Positions 46,748-57,768 of a DNA stretch of 64,000 nucleotides are shown piece after piece; position 1 is the first letter of the stretch; each line of letters starts with the position of its first letter. The notes under the pieces are model-generated. The model did no database searches and was not told the DNA's origin. It worked only from the letters and a program-made list of their open reading frames with translations. Source of the DNA: Stenogyne calaminthoides (Eukaryota > Streptophyta > Magnoliopsida > Lamiales > Lamiaceae). The position numbers were made by a program, and so were the translations under genes. The stretch lies in assembly GCA_037126765.1 (NCBI GenBank), contig JBBCBC010000026.1, forward strand, positions 27,066,448 to 27,130,447, written 5' to 3'.

Positions 46748-47136
46748 ATAAATTATATATTTCAATACAATAAATTATAATTTTTTTAAAATATACTACT
46801 ACGAAATGCATGAACTAATCTGAGAAAACATAGATGTCACAATTTTACTGTCAAACACCACTGGAATTTTCACACACATTATTCAGTATTCTCATTAAAA
46901 AAATTAATATATTATAGTACTATCGTAGAGATATATGAGTTCATGCATTAATATTTATATTCAGAAATATTTATTCAGAAAAAGCACCCTACTGAATAGC
47001 CATAACAGAGATTTCAGAAACACCAGAGAAACATAACACCACCACCCAAACACTACCGCACACATTTCCCCTCTTTAACACATATTCCCGCATTTACGCC
47101 TACTCCAATTCCAATTTCAATTCCCCCAATTAATTA

Positions 47137-48546
47137 ATGGCCCTTTTCAATTCCAGGTCAGCTGGCGAGACGCATTTGCCCCCAGGGTTCCGATTCCACC
47201 CCACCGACGAAGAACTCATCACCTACTACCTCCTCAACAAGGTTCTAGACGCTTCCTTCGCCGCCAGAGCCATCGCCGACGCCGATCTCAACAAATGCGA
47301 GCCCTGGAATCTCCCCGCCCGGGCCAAATTGGGCGAAAACGAGTGGTACTTTTTTACCCTCCGCGATCGGAAATACCCCACCGGTTTGCGCACCAACCGC
47401 GCCACCGAAGCCGGCTACTGGAAAGCCACCGGAAAGGATCGGGAGATTTACAGCTCCAAGAGCGGCGCCTTGGTCGGGATGAAGAAAACCCTAGTTTTTT
47501 ACAGGGGGAGAGCGCCAAAGGGGGAAAAGAGCAATTGGATTATGCACGAGTTTCGCCTTGATGGAAAACTTGCTTATCACTACTTGTCCAGAAATTCCGA
47601 GGTACATTTTTTTTTTTTAAAATTAAAAAAATTCGATCCAGTAAAAATGGATAATTAATGTTTGGAAATTATAAAGTGCTTTTGTGAAATATTATTGGGA
47701 ATTGTTGAAATGTTTGTGACAAGATGATTAAACAACTTTATAAAAGTGTCCATAAAGTTAAATGGTTATAAAAAATTGTTGGATTATGATGATTGTTTTT
47801 TCTTTTTGTAACATAGAAAATGATGATTGTAAAGTAGAATAACTTTTAACTTTTGTGTTGGCGGAGAGTAGATTTTAAAGATTAAAATCTTTCAGAATCA
47901 TATTCTTGAAAAAAGTAATTTCACACCGAGTTGCAAATGACTGAACCAATCATATTGTTTTTATCTACGAACACTAGAAAAGTGATTTTACGTGGGTATT
48001 AGGAATGGCAAACACGCCCTTAATTTCTTGAAATTTGACTTTTTCTTTCAGGAGGAATGGGTGATCTCCCGGTTGTTTCAGAAAACCGGTTTCGGCGCCG
48101 CCGCAAAGAAGAGGCCTTCCGCCGGAATCCCAGAAGTCAACTCTCCGTCCGCCGCCGCCGACGGCTGTTCCTACTACGGTAGAGTTAGCGCCACCGAGCA
48201 CGTGCCCTGTTTCTCCATGACGGCTGCGCCGCCAGCATTTAACCGTACCACTTTCTCCGAGCTCCCTCCGCCGCCGCCGCCGCCATCGTCTCTGAGCTCA
48301 CTGATGATTTACGATCCGTCACCATCGTCGACTTCCCGTTTTCCGAAGCATGGCGTTGGGGTGTCGGCGTTTCCGACTCTGAAATCACTGCAGGAAAATC
48401 TCCATCTCCCCTTCTTTTTCTCGTCGGTGGCTCCGCCAACGATCCACGGCGGCGCCGATCAAATGTTTGGTGATGGCGGCGAGTGGGGTGCGATGGAGAA
48501 TCAGAAAAACTTGTGCCCCAGTGAGCTGGATTGCATCTGGGGTTAA
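47137..48546 (+). CDS. NAC transcription factor, NAM/CUC2-like
   Basis: Two coding exons, 47137-47601 and 48052-48546, joined GAG|GTACAT...TTTCAG|GAGGAA in phase 0: 319 aa. The NAC DNA-binding domain fills about residues 13-170: LPPGFRFHPTDEELITYYL (A), DLNKCEPWNLP (B), EWYFFTLRDRKYPTGLRTNR and ATEAGYWKATGKDREIY (C), LVGMKKTLVFYRGRAPKGEK and SNWIMHEFRLDG (D), EEWVISRLFQKTG (E). The ALVGMKK, EKSNW and YHYLSRNS-EEEWVISR phrases match the CUC2/NAM subgroup, which sets organ boundaries and shoot meristems. The C-terminal activation region is Ser/Pro-rich with a PPPPPPP run and ends in LDCIWG. A miR164 site is present in exon 2. Odd point: NAC genes normally have an intron just after the B-subdomain CEPW(D/N)LP, and here that junction is continuous exon. 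Confidence 0.95.
48197..48217 (+). promoter_or_regulatory. miR164 target site in the NAC mRNA
   Basis: The 21 bases begin AGCACGTGCCC and end TGTTTCTCCA. Against miR164 they pair throughout except the first position, with one G:U wobble. The encoded peptide EHVPCFSM lies where CUC1/CUC2-type NAC proteins carry theirs. It implies post-transcriptional cleavage by miR164. Confidence 0.9.
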
Positions 48547-49749
48547 GCGAGTTTAATTAGTTTTAATTAGTGTTAATTGCATGCAACTAGTTTAATTCAG
48601 ACGACGCAGTTTCCTACTATTTTTAACTGCTTCTACTGTTACTAATCAGACAACGCAGTTTCATATTATTACTACTATTATTATTATTATTAATTTTGTT
48701 GTATTTGTTTTACTCTAAATTATAGTATGAGTTTTTTAGTGATTCTTTTTTGTTTGTTTTCGGTCTTGCATAAGTTCTAGTTTTGCTGATATTTGATCAA
48801 TGGAAAGTTGGAAACAATTTTGGCAAGACGGATATATATCAATAAAAATTCATATGAGATAGTCGTATGCATCAGACGAGTTATAATTTAGTATAAATCA
48901 CATTCATCCATCTCAAAATATTAAAACTTCAATGTTCAACTTATGTTCCGTCTCATCGTGAGAACTTTTCATGTAAGTTTGCCTTATATATATCATGTAT
49001 AATCAATGAATTGGTCTCGTGTGAATTGATTCACTTTTTTCCCTTCAAAATAAACTTTTTAGACTATGAATGAATTTACTAAAAGGTATTGTATTGTATT
49101 ATACTACTAAATGCTAAAAATAAATATACTACTTTTTATGTTAAAAAATGGAGTATCACTGAATTCATCATATAACTCCTGCGAACCTGATCATCATAGA
49201 TTCATTACGACGAATTTGATTACGTGAGTAACCAATGATGTTAAATTTGTGGTCAGTATATAAAATTAATGAATTTTTGTTTTTTTGTTTTTTGTTTTGA
49301 GTGTATAAAATGATATTATCTTGGTCGTCGTTTTTATTAAAAGTTGAGGATATCCTAATTTAAAATTGCATTTAATCTTTTTTCTTTGATAGTCTCCAAG
49401 CATGCATGTAGATTAAAACATATGAATAAATTATGAAATTTTCTGAGTACGTTTCACTTGCTCCCTCTCATGACACGTATAACTTGAGCCATATCGATCC
49501 TTTTGCTTTATTTGAGATTACAAGCTCTTTCATTTTTGGAAATGAACAAGCCAAATAGTACATGCCCTCTGGCCAGTAAATTAAATAGAATGGATTTTTA
49601 TTTTAAAATTCGATCAACACAAATTAAACTCTACTTAAGATATGTTCCCTAAATATTCTCTACATTTGTGTTTAACATTCATTTATTTAGAAATTGAACT
49701 CTATTTTTATGTTAACAAACTCAAAAACAAATCTGATGTCGATCTATTT
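48547..49749. other. NAC 3' UTR and intergenic
   Basis: A 3'-UTR-like stretch follows the NAC stop, with ACTACTATTATTATTATTATTA near 48670-48692. No further gene is seen. Confidence 0.45.
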
Positions 49750-49946
49750 TTTTTCTGTTAGGAAGATACGAGAAACTCCCCCATCCGTGCGTTGGCCCTT
49801 CAGCCGGGCGGGTTGTAAATCGAAGGATGTGCCCAAGTGACAGACACTTATGAGAGAGAGCCAACGGGATTCAATCCACATGACAAACCTCCATAATATT
49901 TTAATGGAAAATTTATCCCACACGGGGTTCGAACTCGTTGCGGGGC
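49750..49946 (-). mobile_element. tRNA-derived SINE, 197 bp, 5'-truncated
   Basis: A perfect 14-bp TSD ATGTCGATCTATTT flanks it (49736-49749, 49947-49960). On the minus strand a box-B-like GAGTTCGAACCCC lies about 15 bases from the 5' end, the middle is GC-rich, and the 3' end runs into a short A tail. Box A is absent, so the copy is truncated. Confidence 0.75.
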
Positions 49947-49960
49947 ATGTCGATCTATTT

Positions 49961-51364
49961 ATCACACAGAAGAAATGATTGAGATCATGAATAAAATCAA
50001 TAAAAGGTATTAGTAGATAGGGCGTGCAAGTGCAATGAGATCAGGGTCTGAAAATGCAATCAGTAACTAGGTACAGTAGAGGTGGGCCCACAGGGATGGA
50101 GTGATATGTGAAAATAAAGCCAAGCACGCAAAGTACCAAAATGGTGCTACAATTTTGGAATTTGGAAATGATGGAACAGTACCAAATCTTTGCAGAGGGG
50201 CAAAAATGGATTCCCAATATCACCCCCCCTTTTATTTTATTTTACCTGTTTATAAAGATTTATGCTGTACAAGGGTAAAATTTCCCTGCATCTATGCCTA
50301 CCCTTTTGCTTTCTATTTTTGCAAAACTTGGCTCTCTATCACTTTCGAAATTCAGAAGGATGAGAGAGTTTTGTTCAATTGCAAAATTCATATTTCAACT
50401 GCTGAAACTAAAGGATATTAGATTAGATTATTTGGTAATGATGGTTATTGGTAAATTTATTTTCATTTTGTATGTGTTGCTAGTCAAAATAATTTTATAT
50501 AATATGGCTACTTGCTTTTCAACTAACGAACAAAGGTCAAGTTTTTGATTCTTGACAGTTGAATGTATTTTAATATGTTTAGTGAGGATTTAGTGAGGAA
50601 TTTAGATAAGTATAAAGGTTGAAATTTGGATCAAAATTCATTTATTAAATGAGTTTGTCCCCTATTTATATTACAAGACCTAGTAAGGGATGTCCTTCTT
50701 ATTTTATTTTAACATTTAAATATGTTAAGTATCAAGCATGAATTGTCAATATATCTTTATATTTACTAGTCTTGATGAGCAAGTCTCCAATGGACTTCAT
50801 GTGGATGGGCCTCAATGGCCGAACTCTCAGTCTGAGACTCGGTCATAAGGTAGCTTTCCGCCGGAGCAAGGTCTATCAATACCCTTGCTCGAATTTGCTC
50901 GGCGGGATTGCTCGACGGTCTGGCCAAGCAACTTTAATAGGCAACATGTTCGTACCTTATTAGTAGATTGCCAACTATTAATGCTCACTTCAAACGAGTC
51001 GTACTTGTTGAGCTGGACAAACATGATCGACAGGTCTTTCGAGTCGAATATTTACTGGACGAGTAACTTTGACCTACGAAGACGATCATAACAATATGTA
51101 AAATGTGTTTTATTTAGACTTTTATTTAGATAAAAACTTGTGTGAACCCAAGTTCATAGTGAACTTTTTTTTTTTTTTAAAAAAAATGTTATGTAAAATA
51201 TTTATCACTGTAATTAATAAAAATCATCACTATTAAACAATTATATTTTTTTTGTATAATAATGATGTTTTTATACATATCAGTAATAAAGTTCATGTAT
51301 AAATTTGATTCACTGGGATATTATTCTTTATATTATAAGAATTTGCTTCTCCATTTTTTAAGAA
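49961..51364. other. Intergenic, with a GC-richer unassigned patch
   Basis: Segment 50770-51090 is less AT-rich with repeated TTGCTCG(A/G) phrases (TTGCTCGAATTTGCTCGGCGG), like part of an LTR, but no termini were found. 51125-51325 resembles the ATCACTGTTA repeat at 4880-5090. No gene is seen. Confidence 0.4.
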
Positions 51365-51645
51365 GAGTTGGTATGCTGTGAAACTTGTTCACCGTGAAAT
51401 TGATTTTTTTTTACAGACATACACTTTAGTAATATAAGTCACATCCTTTAGTAATATAAGTCACACACTTCAGTTATCACTACGACACTCTTTGTTATAA
51501 TATAAGTCACACTCTTTACTTTTATTAGTAATACTCTTTATAGTAAAAAGTCACACACTTTACAGAAAAAGTCACACACTTTAGTAATATAAGTCACACT
51601 CCTTAACCAGTTTCACCGTAAAACTTGTTCACACTATACTTTGCC
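51365..51645 (-). mobile_element. MULE-type MITE, GTGTGACTTATATTA family (member 4, inverted)
   Basis: A perfect 9-bp TSD TTTTAAGAA flanks it (51356-51364, 51646-51654). In complement it begins GGCAAAGTATAGTGTGAAC and ends GCATACCAACTC, like members 1-3, with the same internal units. Confidence 0.87.
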
Positions 51646-51654
51646 TTTTAAGAA

Positions 51655-52075
51655 ACGAAAACTACACAAGATATTAGATTTTCATTTGATTAAAATTCAA
51701 ATACGTTAGAATAATTAATTATGATAAAAATTCATATGAAACAGTTTAATGCATGAGACATGGTACAACTTAACACAAATCACACTCACCCCTTTTAAAG
51801 TATTTGAGCGTCATTGTTCAATTTATACCACGTCCCACCGTGAAATTATCTCATGCAAGTATACCTCATTAATTATATACCTTTGCTTTTTCGCTTTTAC
51901 CGACAAACGGTGGCTACCCGTGTATAAAATGTAGTATTTTTAAAAAAATTATAATTGATTATAGTAACTGAAAATCATTTGTATAAATAATTTTGAGCAT
52001 TTATTATTCTCAAATCTTTGAATTTTTTACAAATACTATCAACTTATACTACTTACAATTTTTCATAATCACTTA
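51655..52075. other. Intergenic, AT-rich
   Basis: No gene or defined repeat is seen. Confidence 0.45.
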
Positions 52076-52364
52076 GTCTCCATTTGGATTGATGAATTTG
52101 AAATCCATGGATTTCTCACACAAATCATCACTCACCAATGGATTTACAAATACGTAGATTTGAGAAGTTAGTTCAAAATGAAGGAATTTTAAATCCTCAT
52201 TAAAACATAGTCATTTGTGAAATCTCATCATCTCCACCCCTTCCCCCTCTCCCCCTTCACCCTCTTCCTCAAACTCTCACGTCTAAATATTTGTAAATCC
52301 ATTGGAGAGTATAATTTATGTGTAAAATTCATGAATTTTCAAATACATCCATCCAAATTGAGCC
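52076..52364. mobile_element. TIR element (Tourist-like), 289 bp
   Basis: Left GTCTCCATTTGGATTGATGAATTTG and right complement GGCTCAATTTGGATGGATGTATTTG are inverted repeats that continue for about 38 bp. Flanking TTA/TAA suggests a 3-bp PIF/Harbinger-type duplication. A partial relative is at 40024-40205. Confidence 0.6.
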
Positions 52365-52776
52365 TAATTGTAATCAATATTTTTGCAAACCCTACTTAAG
52401 AAAGAGTGAGGGTAAGTAATAAAACAAGCTAACTAAAAATTTGTTCGGAGATGCCACATTGAAAGAAAAGAAAACAAAAAACAAAGGTAACCGTATGCGT
52501 GAAATCATTTTTTTAAAAACATTATAAAAATAATTGTAATATGCTGCACTAGATTTTTTCCCTCTTATTGTAATGTTTTTATGGATCTTACCAAAAGATT
52601 TTATGCAATATTTTAACTTGCAATAATACATAAATTAGGGAATAAATTTTGCGGGTCAAAAAACTGGTGGGTCAAAATCAGACATGTAATACTACACGGT
52701 TGTTCCAGTAAAATTACTATCAATGCAATATTTTTATTATAATCATGGGCTCATCACTCATGGGACCTTCGAAAAA
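52365..52776. other. Intergenic, no gene recognised
   Basis: AT-rich host sequence left of the copia element. Confidence 0.45.
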
Positions 52777-52781
52777 TTAAG

Positions 52782-53110
52782 TGTTGGGAATTAAACTGCA
52801 ATTATTGAGAAATTGAGAGAACAAGAAATTAAAGAACACAAATTTGGTTATCCAGTTCGTCGGGAATTACTACGTCTGTGGGCACTACAAAACCAGGAGA
52901 TATACTTAATTTTCGAGTGATTCGCAAATACAACAATTCAATAGATATTTAAAGATGAAACTGGGCCAAAACCCTAGATTGGCCCATCCTGGCCGAAATC
53001 CCGGACCACTCGACCTCGCTCCTTGGTCGAGCGAAAGTGCTCGACCTCAACTGGTCGAGCGCTTCTTGCTCCCTAGACTCCTTCCCCGACTCAGGCTCCA
53101 TAACCCAACA
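52782..53110 (-). repeat. 3' LTR of the copia element
   Basis: 329 bp, TGTTGGGAATTAAACTGCA at one end, CATAACCCAACA at the other. Compared with the 5' LTR it lacks a 78-bp partial duplication and differs at many single positions. Confidence 0.93.
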
Positions 53111-53122
53111 ATCTCCCACCTG
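53111..53122 (-). promoter_or_regulatory. Polypurine tract
   Basis: On the minus strand CAGGTGGGAGAT directly abuts the 3' LTR, the expected plus-strand priming site for reverse transcription. Confidence 0.75.
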
Positions 53123-53197
53123 GAGACTGACTCCAAATGTAACTTGTCTTCTCCATTTTACGGTATCTCTCACTAGTAGTAGTGCCAAGCCTTCATC

Positions 53198-53850
53198 TCA
53201 GTTTCCAAGGCCAGTTGAAGTCATGCATAACTTCAACTTCTTTAAGGTCACAACCTTAGTCAACATATCATCAGTATTCTCACTTCCTCGGATCTTCATT
53301 AGCTGTAAGATCTTGTTCTCAATGAGGTAACAAATGTAATGATACCTCAACTCAATGTGCTTCGTCCTTGAGTGAAAAGCTGGATTCTTTGCTAAGTGAA
53401 TGACACTCTGACTGTCACTATACAGAATACTATCCTTCTGCTCCTTCCCAATTCACGTAAAAGATTCTGCAACCATTCCATCTCCTTACTAGCCTCAGTA
53501 ACTGCAACATACTCTGCCTCTACAGTGGACTGTGCTACGATCTTCTGCAACTTAGAAGTCCAAGAAATTAATGTACCACCAAGAGTAAATACATACCCGG
53601 TTGTACTCCTCCTTTTGTCAAGATCACTGGATGCCAAGTCTGCATCAACATACCCTGCCAATTCAACACTTTTGACCTCAAAGGACAATGCTTGTTCTGT
53701 GGTACCTCTCAAGTACTTAAGGATCCACTTTACTGCCTCCCAATGCTGCTTATCCGGATTACCTATAAACTGACTAACAACTCCCACTGCATGTGCAATA
53801 TCTGGTCTTGTACACACCATAACATACATCAAACTGCCAATTGCTGAAGC
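53198..53850 (-). pseudogene. Copia RNase H domain, frameshifted
   Basis: Recognisable phrases SLMYVM, TRPDIAHAVGVVSQF, GYVDADLASSDLDKRRSTTGY, SWTSKLQKIVAQSTVEAEYVA. A one-base deletion near 53850 separates it from the reverse transcriptase frame. A second shift near 53445 leaves the C-terminal block (HLAKNPAFHSRTKHIELRYH) in another frame, ending at the stop 53198-53200. Confidence 0.88.
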
Positions 53851-54776
53851 ATTGGAGTGTTTTGCATGTAGGTTCGCTCCTGTTCGCTACTAGGTGAGTT
53901 CTTGTTGGATAGCTTGAACTGACTTCCCAACGGGACACAAACTGGTTTTGCATCTTCCATACTAAATTTCTTCAAGACCTTCTTTATGTATTCATCCTGT
54001 GAAAGATACAACTTTCCTACCACCTTATCACGATCGAATCGCATACCTAAGATTTGCTTGGCCTCTCCAAGGTCCTTCATAGCAAACCTATCAGACAACT
54101 GCTTCTTCAACTTGCTCACTTCTCGAGCACTAGAGCCTGCTATCAACATGTCATCAACATATAATAGTAAAATGATATAGCCATTATCATAACTCTTGAA
54201 ATAGCAGCAATGGTCAGCCTCACACCTATTGAACTCAATCTCGTGGATTAACCCATCAAACTTCTTGTACCACTGTAATGAAGCTTGTTTCAACCCATAC
54301 AAGCTCTTCCTCAATTTGCAAACAAGCTCACTGTTCCCATTTGACAAGTATCCCTCTGGTTGCTTCATGTAGATGTCCTCATCTAAATCACCATGAAGAA
54401 TGACTGTTTTTACATCCATCTGCTCTAACATCAAGTTCACTGCAGCCACCAAACTCAAAACTAATCGAATGGTAGTTAGTTTCACAACAGGAGTAAAAAC
54501 ATCAGTATAATCAATACCATGTTTCTGCTGAAACCCTTTCACAACCAGTCTTGTCTTGTAACGTTTGCTTCCATCTGCCTCCTCTTTAATTCTGTAAACC
54601 CACTTATTATGCAGCGCCTTCTTGCCCTTAGGGAGCTCAGCTAGCTCCCAAGTTTCGTTGGTCAACAACGAATTCATCTCATCATCCATTGCAAGTTTCC
54701 ACTTGCTCACCTGCTCACTACGTGTAGCCTCTGCATAACATTCGGGCTCACCACCATCTGTCAACAATAAATAATG
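53850..54776 (-). pseudogene. Copia reverse transcriptase domain
   Basis: About 300 residues in one frame: NKWVYRIKEEADGSKRYKTR, GIDYTDVFTPVVKLTTIRL, the LHGDLDEDIYMKQPEGY motif and the catalytic LLLYVDDMLIAG (near 54141-54175, intact YVDD). Its upstream frame is cut at 54776 by the nested solo LTR (the joined reading would be ...SLHY/LLLTDGGEPECYAEA). Confidence 0.92.
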
Positions 54777-56613
54777 TGTTGGGATTATACTTGAAAGTAT
54801 GCTTTTACTTTGTATAATCAAAACTGAATTTCGGACTTATTTACTGAAATAAATTGTTTATCACTGATGCTTTAAATATCATCGAATGTTACATATATTT
54901 ACTGCATAACTGTTCATTAAATAGTATGTGTTACATTGTAGTTAATTTAGTGATACCAGATCACAGAAGATTAAATTAACAGTCCCTTGTAACTAAAAGT
55001 ACACCATTCACGACCTAGATGGAAATGAACAATCCATCGTGAAAGGTTGAAGTGTAAGGCTCGGATTGTCTTGTCTTGACCAAGAGATTACACTAGTGCA
55101 TGACTGATGCACTGAATAGGACCTACAGGAGGACAAATTCTTTAGAACTGAACAAGGAAGAATTAGACCTCAGTGGTTCGTTATTTCTTAATCTTCGTTC
55201 CTTAAATAGGATCACGTGTGGTTGGTAACTATTGTTTTGACTTATCATGGGTAGAGAATCAACGAGATTCAATACTTTTTATCTTGGGCAATATTATTGG
55301 TCACATGTGAATGCTAAAATTTAATACGGAGAATCGTGTGCAAGTACGTTTGTTCAATTTGCCCCCTTGGGAGGTTCATAAGCTTTATCATACCAAATCT
55401 TGCAAGTGAAACTAGTTTCCGGTATGGATAATAATGTTGAACCGTTCCTTAACCAAGGACAAAAGATATTAATTAACGGAAAACTATTTCAGTGGCTTGA
55501 ATTAATTAATGAGCTAGATAATCTTAAACACAGGAAATAATAACCAGGAGCCATATTGACTGTAATATGGGTTAAGATGGATAGTGCAATATTATTTATG
55601 TAGTGGGATTAATTAATATTTATGGGCTTGAATAATATTGTGGCTCAATATTGATAATTGAAGATCCATTGGAAGGTCCAATCTTAATTCTCCTAAAGGC
55701 CCAATAAGTAGCCCAACATATAGTCCAATAACTAAAAAAGATGTTTAAAATAAAATAAATATTGTTGCCTTATTTTTTCATGAAATTCGAAATTTATGGA
55801 TAAAATGGGGAGAAAGATTTTATATGAATTTTGTTATGGAATGAGGATATGTATTCTTAGAATACAAGATTATCTCATTAAATTCAAGAAATCTCCCACT
55901 TGGTTATCCATAGAGAAAATTTTGAAATTTTTGATAATTAAGGTAAAGAAAGATTTTCTTGATTTTCTTGAAAAGATATTATGGAAGATATGTATTTCTT
56001 GAAATACAAGAATATCTCATAAATTCAAGAAGATCCAAATCTTGGATTCTTGCCCTATAATTTCGAAAATACTCCATAACAAAGAGTAGGTGGGATTTTG
56101 TGGAATATTATAATTATGGGAAAAAGAATATAGGAGATATATTCAAGATTTCTAGGAGATCAAGAAAAGATTTTCCCACATTGTTTTTGCCCCAAAATTT
56201 CGACCACCACTACTCTATAAATAGGAGATGATTCTTTCATTCCCAAGTATAATTCCATGTGCTGAAAAAATTAGTAAATCCACAAAGGTGGTGCAACATA
56301 ATTTATTTTTCTTTTGTTAATTGTTCGCAAGCGTCCTACCACCGGATAGTCGAGCAAGGATTAAGGGAATACTTGGGAAGTTCTTTTGGTGTGTCTAATA
56401 AACAAAGCCATTGCCGTCCCAAGAGGTACGTTCACGTAAACTCGTAGAAATTCCGCATGCGTAGGATTTACGTGAATTGATTATATGCATGATTTGTTGT
56501 TGGATTATTATTTGAATTAATATAGGATTAATTCATGCTAGTAATAATTATAAGAATTAAATTTGTATTTAAATATTCATCCCGAATAGATCTGTGCAAC
56601 TTATTCCCCAACA
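54777..56613 (+). mobile_element. Solo LTR nested in copia pol (copy 1)
   Basis: 1837 bp, TGTTGGGATTATAC...TTATTCCCCAACA, with a perfect 5-bp TSD TAATG (54772-54776, 56614-56618). A TATA box (TATAAATAGG, 56216-56225) gives its orientation as plus. There is no internal coding region. It belongs to a different, long-LTR family from the host copia. No ORF in it resembles a known protein. Confidence 0.88.
56216..56225 (+). promoter_or_regulatory. TATA box in the solo LTR (copy 1)
   Basis: TATAAATAGG about 400 bp before the LTR end, followed by a plausible transcribed R-U5. The identical motif in copy 2 is at 61069. Confidence 0.6.
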
Positions 56614-57768
56614 TAATGAAGAGAAGGTGAATACCTATCAGGAGATCTATGTTCTCTCGTGGATCTCCACAGCGGAATTGTTGGTGGTAGTGTACGTGGT
56701 TCTTCCTCAACAATCACCTGATCATCTTGAACCTCCTTGCTCCCACCTGAGTTCGAAATGTCTAACTCAACAACTTGAGTCTCAGAACCAACTACTTTGG
56801 ATGTACCCGACCTGTCTTTGTACAAAATCTGTTCATTAAATAAGACGTCTCGACTATGAATTATCTTTCGATTCTCCTCATCCCAAAATCGATAACCGAA
56901 TTCATCACCGCCATATCCAATAAACATACACTAAACAGATTTATCATCCAATTTACTTCTACTAGTAGCATCAATATGAACATATGAAACACACTCAAAT
57001 ACTCGAAGAAAAGACAGATTTATCTCCTTAACAGACCAAGCCTCCTCTGGTATGCCATTTTCCAAGGGAGTTGAGGGTCCTCTGTTTAGAAAGTAAGCTA
57101 CAGTGTTAATCGTATCGCAAAAAACATCTTGGCAGCCCACACTTCAATCTCATGCTTCTAAAGACGTTCATATAAGGTTACGTTCATACGTTACGCCTTT
57201 CAGATTCATTGGGGGTTCTCTCACGATTTTTCTCCATTCGAATTTCATTCGCCTCACAGAATTCTTTGAACTCACGGAGCTCGTACTCTCCACCATTATC
57301 AGATCTCAAACATTTCACTTTGAGACCCGTCTCAGTTTCTACAAGGGCCTTTCACTTCCTAAAAGCATTAAAGGCATCAGACTTATTTTTCATAAAATAA
57401 ACCCATACCTTTCTCGTAGAGTCGTCAATGAAAGTCATGTAATATGATGCTCCACCAAGAGATGTCACTGGTGCTGGACCCCACAAGTCATTGTGGACCA
57501 ACTCTAGCTTCTGCCGCTTCAAGGTTACGCCTCCCTTCAAAAAAAAAACTCACCCTTTTTCGCTTTTTAGAATACACACGATCCCCACATAACCCGATGT
57601 CAACTGTCTTGAGGTCTGACAGTTTACCCTTCGAACACATAACTTTCATCCCTTTCTCACTCATGTGGCCAAGACGACAATGTCACAAATTTGCATTCCC
57701 TTTTTCACCTGCAAGAAAGCAATCTTTGTCCGGGTGTTATGCATCATGTATAACGTTCCCTCCTTATT
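56614..57768 (-). pseudogene. Copia integrase region, heavily damaged (copy 1)
   Basis: Traces of the HHCC zinc region (HCRLGHMSEKGMKVM, GLCGDCV), the first catalytic Asp (VHNDLWGPAPV) and the second (RSDNGGEY) are visible. A TGA replaces the residue after AFRK. Around 57095-57235 the frame is scrambled and the catalytic Glu region is lost. The C-terminal GKQ-like and linker region (FIGYGGDEFGYRFWDEENRK, IPLWRSTREHRSPDRY) is readable up to the solo LTR. Confidence 0.88.

Noticed and set aside
53396..53773. Plus-strand frames opposite the copia pol genes
   Set aside because: Antisense shadows of the reverse transcriptase/RNase H frames.
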